From NCBI GenBank assembly GCA_024500155.1, contig CM044869.1:30502501-30566500 (forward strand): a stretch of DNA of 64,000 bases, read 5' to 3'. The position numbers and the translations under genes were made by a program. Positions 57,239 through 64,000 of this stretch are shown here, piece after piece. Numbering within the stretch: position 1 is the first letter of the stretch; every line of letters starts with the position of its first letter. Source of the stretch: Chenopodium formosanum (taxonomy: Eukaryota; Streptophyta; Magnoliopsida; Caryophyllales; Amaranthaceae). Under the pieces are notes generated by a model. The model did no database searches, was not told where the DNA came from, and worked only from the letters and a program-made list of their open reading frames with translations.

Positions 57239-57738
57239 CTATCCGGCTGCAGCAGCAGCAGGCTTGACGTCCGAATAATAGCATTCCCTAGCTGTCTTAT
57301 GATCCCCGTTCAGGGAGCCAACAGTGTCATCATCCCTCTCATACTTAACCAGCATGAGAGAAGGGATGATGACGGCCTTGCACTTGTTCAGAGTGGGTCG
57401 GCAGAGAATGAGATTGTAGGTGGTCAGCTCTTCGACCACCAAAAACCGGATGGTCATGTGTTGACCGTTACCCTTTTCCCCCAACCGGACAGGGAGATCT
57501 ATTAGTCCGACTGGGTGCACCACTCCTCCCCCAAATCCGACAAGCGGATGGGAGACATCATGCATGCTATCCGTCCTATATTTGAGGTTGGATAGGCATT
57601 TGTGACTGATGACGTCGGAGGATCTACCTGTGTCAATCAAGATGCGGCCAACCTTTTGTTGGCCACTATGCATTCTATGACCATAGTGTCATGATGCGGC
57701 CGGCGGACTTTACCCCGGTCCTTCTCCGTGATGACGAC
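57239..57738 (-). pseudogene. Tat E protease
   Basis: VGRILIDTGRSSDVISHKCL carries the catalytic DTG (about 57640). GKGNGQHMTIRFLVVEELT and YNLILCRPTLNKCKAVIIPS are the C-terminal landmarks. A one-base deletion in the A run just before VGRIL (about 57660) shifts the frame relative to the upstream part FPEVVITEKDRG. That part is cut by solo LTR A at 57739 and resumes at 59198. Confidence 0.85.
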
Positions 57739-59192
57739 TAACAAGAGGAAAATGTAGGTCGTTATCTACCTCTCCCTAGAGCCAAACTTAATTTGTAAAC
57801 ACTCGACCAACCCTAATACAAGTATATGGTAAGTCAAGGGTCGAACCCAAAGAAATGAGTAGGAATGATGCTATAGCCTATGTCAAGCTAAATCGAAGAA
57901 TATAAATGGTAGTGGTTGGTAACTAAGATGTCAAAAAGCTAAACAAATCGAAGAATTCAATATGCTAAACACTAGGGATATTGGTTCCACATGCAAGCTC
58001 GATGATTATGCTAATTTATAGATCACTCAATCGATTCAACATCACAAGGGACAAACAATAGTTGCAATCAAAGGAATCCAAAAGCTATCTCCTATAAGCC
58101 AAGCTAGGGTTCACTATGAATGGCTAACAAGGAAAATCACAATCAAATTCAATCAATTAAAGCAATCCTCAAATCAAGGGTTCATGTCATTGAAATTTGC
58201 AATGCAATCTAGATTAATCTTATAGGTTGATCACTCCTAGTTTAATTAATCACATGCACAACTATGTCTACCAATTTAATTGCAACATTCAAATCAATTT
58301 AGCATCATCAACTAGCTGAAATCATCAATCAAGCATGCTTCCCCTTATCCGTACCAACTAATCTACTCACTAAACATGGTGAAATTTAGAAACAAAACAA
58401 ATTCAATCAAATTCAAATTCATTTAAAGCTTAATCAAAAGAAAATCAATCAATCAACAAATTCTCGAGCAAGGAATGTAATCTCAATTAAAATTCAAGAA
58501 ACTAGAAAGAATTACATTAAAAGTAAATCAAAGGAAAGAAATCTTACAAACATCCATTGAATTGAAGAAGGAATTTCAAGATCAAATTGAAATCTAAGAT
58601 CAAATTCAAGTACAAACAAGTAAATCTTAAGCTTCTCTCTCTACTTTCTCTCTCTACTATTTCTGGAAAAATTCTCTCTCAAGTACAAATGTTAAGTCGT
58701 CATAAAAAAGAAAGTCAAAAGCTATAAATAGGAAAATCAAGCGAAGGGGGCCGCACAGGCCGTGCGCACGCACAGACAAGCCGCGCGCGCGCACATCTGG
58801 GTCTGCGCGCACGCGCCCCTGTGCCGCGCGCGCGCACCCCTGTGTGGCGCACGAGGCCTTGGCTCCTTCGCTTGCTTGATCAAACTCCGCGCTCCCGAGC
58901 ATCCCCATCATCAGTGCACTCGAGATGATGCCCGCGAACAAGGCAATCCCAAAATGAGCAAATTGACTTAATTATTCACCTACAAAACAAAAATAAAACA
59001 AAGAGAGAAAGCATAACAAAGTAAAACTAAAACTAAAACTATGAATCATCAACTAAAAATAATCGAGAACCAAAGTGAATTATAAAAATGGAAAATCAAA
59101 TAAAACTAAGAGAATTATATGAAAATGATGAAAGAAAATAAAGAAAATGAACCTAAATCTTATTTTTTTAGCGCCACAAACGACGCTCATCA
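57739..59192 (-). repeat. Solo LTR of Athila family A
   Basis: 1454 bp; minus strand begins TGATGAGCGTCGTTTGTGGC and ends CCTCTTGTTA. It is flanked by ACGAC (57734-57738 and 59193-59197). Removing the LTR and one ACGAC restores the Tat E frame through FPEVVITEKD. The CpG-rich block is at about 58750-58850. Confidence 0.95.
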
Positions 59193-59840
59193 ACGACTTC
59201 TGGGAAGGCTGATGTGCTAGCCGCCTATCCCTCTTCAATGGAATGGATCATCTTTTTCAGATGGTCCTTGGTGCCCCGTATGGTCGGGCCACCTCCGGCA
59301 AATCCACCTGCTATTGTATAGACCGGTTCCTCATCAGTTTTGGAACTACCAGTAGGCTGGGGAGTCTTTTTGGAGGACTGCCCCGGATTCACTTTGGAAG
59401 TCACTTTGGACTTCACATAGGATTTCAGCACTCCTTTGTCAGCCAAACGGTCAAGCGTTCGCTTGAGGCTGAAACAATCGTTGGTGTCATGGCCGACGTC
59501 CTCATGGTAATGGAAATGTTTGTTTTTGTTTCGGTTTTCAGCGGAACCTTTCATTGGAGTCGGCTTCTTTACGGTCAACCGATCCTTTATCTCCATGAGG
59601 ATGAAGTAGCTGTCCGTGTGGAACTCATACCTCGGAACGTACGATTTCCATTCTTTTTTCTTCTTCTAGGCCGGCTGATCGGAGTTATTAACCGCCCAGA
59701 TCTCTTTTTTCTTCTTGCTCTCTTAGGGTTTTTTAGCCGGCTGAGCAGGCCGACTCTCCTTCTGCCTGTTAGACTTCTTAGAATCCGACTGCTTATTTGA
59801 GGAGCAGAGTTCGCTCGCCTTTATATAGGCTTCCGCCTCT
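59193..59840 (-). pseudogene. gag: Tat E gag, C-terminal part
   Basis: Minus strand: EAEAYIKASELCSSN at the capsid end, then a lysine/serine-rich stretch, and the nucleocapsid knuckle HFHYHEDVGHDTNDC, in which the first Cys is Phe (Tat B has CHYHKDVGHDTNEC). LKRTLDRLADKGVLKSY and YTIAGGFAGGGPTIRG follow, then protease. The N-terminal two thirds of gag are separated by the LTR fragment that begins at 59841. Stops and a frame change lie at about 59700 and 59600. Confidence 0.82.
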
Positions 59841-60118
59841 TGGTCGCGGGTAAAGTAGGTAGTTGGGACTACTAACCCTAACCAAATTAGAAATTTATAA
59901 TACCTAAACATAGACTAAACTAGTTAGTGGCAAGTAAAGAGTCGAACCACAAAGAATAAGTGTATCAATCTATGCTAATTAGACTACTAGGACAATTGAG
60001 ATATAGAGAGAAATTCAACTAAACACTATTTAAAGCAAACAACTAAAACTAGGGATAGTGGAATCCAATTACATTAATGCATTCAACAACAACATTGTAA
60101 TTAGCTGAAAATGACCTT
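59841..60118 (-). repeat. Athila LTR, 3' part, split by Tat I
   Basis: Minus strand ends TTTACCCGCGACCA, like TTTAACCCGTGATCA in Athila C. Upstream are GGTATTATAAATTTCTAATT and TACTTGCCACTAACTAG, as in the Athila C LTR at 41420-41480. CCTCT (59836-59840) is the candidate left target duplication. The rest of the LTR should lie right of the window, beyond Tat I. Confidence 0.75.
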
Positions 60119-60654
60119 TGTTTCGGGGTTTTTTGTGATCTCCTAGGATACTGGTTGCGCTCTTCTGGCAACGAGACTGAGACACCTGCAAAACAACGAA
60201 TATTCATTTACCGGAATATTCGCCTCCGACGATCAAGTTAGTGATCGAGAAACAGAAAGTTTAGAGAGAGAAAGTAGAGAGAAGTTGGAGCTCTTTAATG
60301 CTCTTTTTTAAGGTTATGTCATCATCCACCCCTCCCATCATAAATGATTGGGGTATTTATAAGGGTGAGAGTATGTGCCCTTGTAGGGTTTGTACCCTAA
60401 AATTCCGTGACATGATTGGCTGCACAATTAGAGAGTGCCACGTGTCACATGGGGGCGCCGTTTTGCGGCTTTCAATAACTTTCCTTGGGATTTGGGCCCT
60501 GATGTAATAAGGGCCCTTTCTCTTGCTGATTTCATGTGCTCTTTAGGGCATCTGACACGCGTCATCTTCCCATAGGGACACGTGTTGCCCTTTGACTGAG
60601 CACGTGTCACTACGGGATTGGACCATGTTTTTGGGGTAATTTTTACCCTAAACG
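60119..60654 (-). repeat. 3' LTR of Tat element I
   Basis: 536 bp; minus strand from CGTTTAGGGTAAAAATTACC (TG mutated to CG) to CCCCGAAACA. Homologous to the Tat B LTR at 11258-11784. A purine-rich tract adjoins its start, and unrelated Athila sequence rather than a primer site follows its end. It is therefore the 3' LTR of an element extending to the right. ACCTT (60114-60118) is the candidate target duplication. The TATA box is near 60354-60361. Confidence 0.85.
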
Positions 60655-60672
60655 TTTGCCCCTCAGAGGGGG
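60655..60672 (-). other. Polypurine tract of Tat I
   Basis: Minus strand reads CCCTCTGAGGGGCAAA immediately before the LTR start; GAGGGGCAAA is the likely plus-strand primer. Confidence 0.6.
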
Positions 60673-61545
60673 TGGCTCGCACGCTTACAGGCCTCCTCTG
60701 ATCCTCTACTCGTCTTAATGCGTCCAAGTATGCGAAGATTTGAGCTTGTATGTAGGGGTGGACAGGTCATGTCCGCCAATTGAAGGGGCGGACGATCAAA
60801 AGTCGTGTCTTGTCCGCATGGAATTTTTCCCAGACTGATAAGGTCTGGAAATTAGGCGGCCGGATCTTGCCACTTGGGCTTTTGGAAGAAGGTGCGGACG
60901 CTAGGTCTTTTGAGATGGAAATTTTCATTCCATTGATTCGGCCGTCTATTTGGACGCGCTGTTAGTCATCCGTCTATTTTTTCATCCAAATTGACGAATC
61001 CCTCATACCGACTTTTTGAATTCTAGGTTAGTTTTTTCAAAAAATAACCATTCAATCTCTTGAGCGGGAAAGATGATTTTACCATTTTACCCCCATAAAT
61101 TTGGTCTATAAATATGAGGGGTTTGATTTCATTTTGGCACTTTACAATCTTGAGAATTCTAGAGAGAAGTCAGAGCATTTCTAGAGAGAGAAAGTGATTT
61201 CCCCTTAATCTTCAAGAGCTTCGCCGCGTAGTTTGAGTTTTCCGGACATTTTTTGAGTTTTCCGGTCAATCTTCAAGACCTTCAAGAACTTGTCAAGTTT
61301 TCAACACGTACAGAGGTAGGCCTCCTGCTTTCTTTCACTTTTTACTTTTATTATTTTCTTGCTTTTCATTTTTTAAATCTGGCTCAACACTCGGCTTCGT
61401 CCGTTTCTCCTCATGAGGCCGACCGTTCTTTGGGACTGAGGAGTCTAGAGTGGACGGAGACGAGTTGTCTCCTTCAGGGAGTGGGTCCATTTCTAGTGCG
61501 TACCTACTCACCTCCACCTATTCTTCTCTGTCTCTGCAGTCGGAC
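60673..61545 (+). promoter_or_regulatory. Antisense promoter and 5' UTR of the Tat I extra ORF
   Basis: Noncoding region between polypurine tract and the extra-ORF ATG. TATAAATA at 61107-61114 is preceded by CCATTTTACCCC and followed by CT/GA-rich DNA ending TCTAGAGAGAGAAAGT (61181-61196). The TATA block and its flanks recur in reverse in Tat B at 17030-17170. A probable 5'-UTR intron runs 61315-61539 (CAGAG|GTAGGC ... CTCTGCAG|TCGGAC), with the ATG seven bases after the acceptor. Words like CGGACG and GTCCGC repeat at 60740-60960. Confidence 0.65.
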
Positions 61546-64000
61546 ATGGCAAGGACAAGGCAAACATATGATCTTCATACGGCCAGAAATTCAGACGGCA
61601 GTCTGGTGAATCCTAGGGTCCCTTATGACCCAAATAGCGCTGACAAAGAGACCGGGTCTACTACCCGGACAACCTCCTCCACGGGCACTCATCATTCGGC
61701 CGTGGAGGTTACCTCTTCTTTCGAGGAACGCCAAACAGCTCAAGGCGTTTCTTCTGTGGTGCGAACGTCCGGGCGAACTCCGGAACTAAGGTTCCCCAAA
61801 TATGCCAACTCGATCATGGATGAGGCCGAGTTGCTATCTCGTGAAGGACCTCCTTCCTCTTCTCGGGCGGACGCTGATCCATTAGTCCCAACTCTTTCTC
61901 AACTCCATCTCTAACATAGCAGGTTGGACAGGCCAAGAGTTAGGATATCTATCAACGAACCGTCCGACCTGCCCCCTCGCATAGGCCCTACTTCGGAAAC
62001 CAGGGCGGCCACTGCTAAAGACAAGGGTAAAAGTCCCTTATTTTCTGAAGATCCTCCTTCAACTAGGGGCGGCCATGTCTCTAGAAGCCGTAGCTCGGCC
62101 GAGGCAGCTGACTTGGACAGAGTGTTGTCCTCCGAATTTGGCACTGCCCCTCACCAAGAGTGCGTAAAGGTAGAAGATGAGGCCGAGGCCAAAGGTAAGG
62201 CGGCCGAAGGGGAGGAGGCGGCCGAAGATGCGGTCAGCAATGTAGATAATTTTAAAGATCCGTATGCCTGTACAGTAGGTAGCACAGCATTGGGCTACCT
62301 CAATGATGGATTTGAGAAGTATAAGGCGTTGCTCCAGCTGGGAGAAGGATTTGAAATTAAAGCCCCAAGAAGGTCTCTTTCGGTGGTCGCCTGGGAGGAT
62401 GAGCGGATGTGCCGCAGATCATTCAGCGTCTACCGAGCTGCTTTGGACGTTAGAGTTCGTCTCCCCCTTCATCCCTTTATTCGTACAGTACTGGAAGAGT
62501 ACGATATTGCCCTCTTTCAGCGAGTGCCAAACATCTGGTTGAACATATTTGGGTACTTGGTGACGTGCATCCGTAAGGGCTTCAAGCCGGACTTCCCAGT
62601 TTTCTGCGAGATGCACGTAATGGTCCGCCTCGAGAAGCACACGGACGGATGGTTTATACTTAGCACCACAAAGGATTATATGGTGGTGATGGACCGTGTG
62701 TCGAAGTGGCGTGATTGGAAGAATCGGTTCTACCGCATCAAAACCAAGGATACAGAGTTTAATTTGTGAATGAATCGGTTTAATGCCAAGCCGATCAAAC
62801 TCGGCCGAGGGAACCACAAACCATACAAACCACCCGTTCACCCAAACCAGGCTCACCAGCTTGAATATTTTAAAGTCAAGAAGGTTATACGGGATGGAAA
62901 GTTGGTGACCGTGCCCCAGAACTGGATCCCCTTGGCCGGATGGCTCAGGGACCCAATTTTTATGTCCGCATGCGGCCTGTACACAAACATTCCCCAAGTT
63001 GGGACTTTAGCTCTCTCTGGCGTCCGAACACATTTCATGTTGGAAATTATTCTAACTGTTGGTTAAATTTTGTTTTTGCAGAGGAAGCGTACACCATGCT
63101 GGACAAAGAGCAGAAGGGGGAGATTGACATGGCCGAGATTAACTTGGCCAGATACAAGGCTCGTCAGAAGATGTACGAGCAAACCAAGGAGGTATAAAAC
63201 CTTTCAAGGTCTAGCGTTCGTGTTGCTAGGTTCGCAGAAGGCTTCTTCCTGAGCCTGCACGGACGCTGTTCCGAAATTAAACTCTTTTTTTTTCTTTTTT
63301 TTTTGTCCGAGTTGGTATGTTGGAAGCAGGGTCCCAGCTGTATCTACACGAACGTTAACAAAGTTTTATTGAGTTAAACTTTTTCTTGCTCTTTGCAGCT
63401 GTCAACTCCGACCCCAAGGGCTAAACGAAAGCAGCCGTCCTCAGCTACTAAAAATGACAAGGGTGAGGGGGCGTCCAACCAAAGGAAGACGATCACAACT
63501 AAGACCACTTCTACCACCGCGGCAAGGACTACGTCGCGGACTGCTTCTAAGCAGTCCAAAGGAGAACAACCCCGGCTGGGTGATAGCGGGGCCTCCAAGT
63601 CTGTGGATCCGGCCGCCACGCCCGTTCACGATAAGTCCGTGAAATCGGATGATAGGGGTAAGTCGACCCCGGCAAAATCGACCGGGCCAAACGTGACTCC
63701 GCCCGTCCAAAGAGTCCAAGAATCTAATTGGCTTGAAGCCTCTCAGTCGGCCGGTGATCTACCTGGCCGCTCAGGTGAGGAGGGCGACGAGCCTGCACCG
63801 CCTCCTCTATTCACCTTCTACCCTGTTTCTCCTCCGAGCTTCTCAGACGGTTACATTTAACAACTTTGCACACTTTCCTTTTAAGTCTACTTGCTTAAGC
63901 TAAACTCGATTACGCCCGTGTGAAAATATTACAGAGGAGCTGAATATGAAGCTGCCCGGCCAGTCTCTTACTGGGGCGGACAGGAAGGCCATGAGGGAAG
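61546..64000 (+). pseudogene. Tat I antisense extra ORF, intron-containing (3' end beyond window)
   Basis: Unknown function. ATG at 61546 (MARTRQTYDLHTARNSDGS). The N-terminal half is Ser/Thr- and acid-rich. A conserved block with RLPLHPFIRTVLEEYDIALF, NIWLNIFGYLV and DGWFILSTTKDYMVVMD resembles the putative gypsy-type transposon domain of plant extra ORFs and matches the Tat E copy at 34269. Likely introns: about 62998-63081 (donor damaged), 63192-63398 (GAG|GTATAA ... CTTTGCAG|CTG, phase 0) and 63850-63934 (GACG|GTTACA ... TATTACAG|AGG, phase 1). Exons keep one frame across the last two introns. In-frame stops at 61912-61914 and 62767-62769 probably inactivate this copy. A basic Lys/Thr/Ser-rich exon (63399-63849) may bind nucleic acid; this is inference. 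Confidence 0.78.

Larger units (their letters stand above)
34269..59840 (-). mobile_element. Tat-group Ty3/gypsy element E (host of the right-hand nest)
   Basis: Minus-strand gag (59835-59193), protease, RT, RNase H, archaeal RNase H and integrase (ending at 37659), then a hairpin-bearing spacer and an antisense extra ORF. It is interrupted at 57739-59192, 39946-53959 and 37715-39725, each with a perfect 5-bp duplication that restores the coding sequence when removed. The left side is cut by Athila A at 34268 and the right side by an Athila LTR fragment at 59841. Both Tat E LTRs should lie outside the window. Confidence 0.88.
60119..64000 (-). mobile_element. Tat-group element I (3' end; continues past the window)
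   Basis: Minus-strand element seen from its 3' LTR (60119-60654) inward: polypurine tract, antisense promoter region and most of the antisense extra ORF. The pol genes should follow to the right. LTR similarity to Tat B and extra-ORF similarity to Tat E place all three in one Tat family. Confidence 0.8.

Noticed and set aside
62419..62997. 192-codon minus-strand ORF opposite the Tat I extra ORF
   Set aside because: The plus strand has the conserved domain shared with Tat E; the minus ORF is its shadow.

Overview
The window is plant nuclear DNA, almost certainly from a flowering plant with a large repeat-rich genome (a eudicot is my guess; the species cannot be told from this). It is built entirely of LTR retrotransposons inserted into one another. 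I see no host gene, no rRNA or tRNA gene, no organelle insert, no prokaryotic feature and no CRISPR array. Nearly every coding region is broken by stops or frameshifts, so the locus reads as a silent heterochromatic nest.

The oldest frame on the right is a minus-strand Ty3/gypsy element of the Tat/Ogre group (Tat E, about 34269-59840). It carries gag, protease, RT, RNase H, a second archaeal-type RNase H and integrase, and at its 3' end a plus-strand extra ORF that converges on pol. Tat E is split by five insertions: an Athila-group 3' end (LTR 32691-34268), an unassigned 2.0-kb solo LTR (37715-39725, duplication CCTGC), a complete Athila-group element (39946-53959, duplication CCCTG), a solo Athila-type LTR (57739-59192, duplication ACGAC) and an Athila LTR fragment (59841-60118). 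That last fragment is itself broken by a second Tat element (Tat I, from 60119 past the right edge), whose 3' LTR, antisense promoter region and antisense extra ORF are visible.

The left half holds a minus-strand Athila-group element (F, 1104-27947) inserted into the gag of a minus-strand Ty1/copia element (G, 27948-about 31110). F's extra ORF is split by a 16.9-kb plus-strand copia element (2399-19257, duplication AATTC) and broken again by an Athila-type LTR (1-1103). The copia element contains a solo LTR of its own family (6560-8052, duplication AAGAG) and a truncated plus-strand Tat element (Tat B, from 11258). Copia G contains another solo copia LTR (29330-30737, duplication GAATA on the plus strand).

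The most notable biology is the Tat extra ORF. Two independent copies (34269-36387 and 61546-64000) lie antisense to pol and appear to be interrupted by spliceosomal introns. One intron has the same phase-1 position in both copies. A TATA-containing promoter region upstream of it is conserved between Tat I and a remnant in Tat B. The spacer between the converging pol and extra ORF carries a series of GC-rich hairpins. Other unexplained structure includes conserved hairpins in the copia leader, GGTTCGRCCGAACC palindromes shared by the LTR and internal DNA of the Athila element, and a CpG-rich block in one Athila LTR family.
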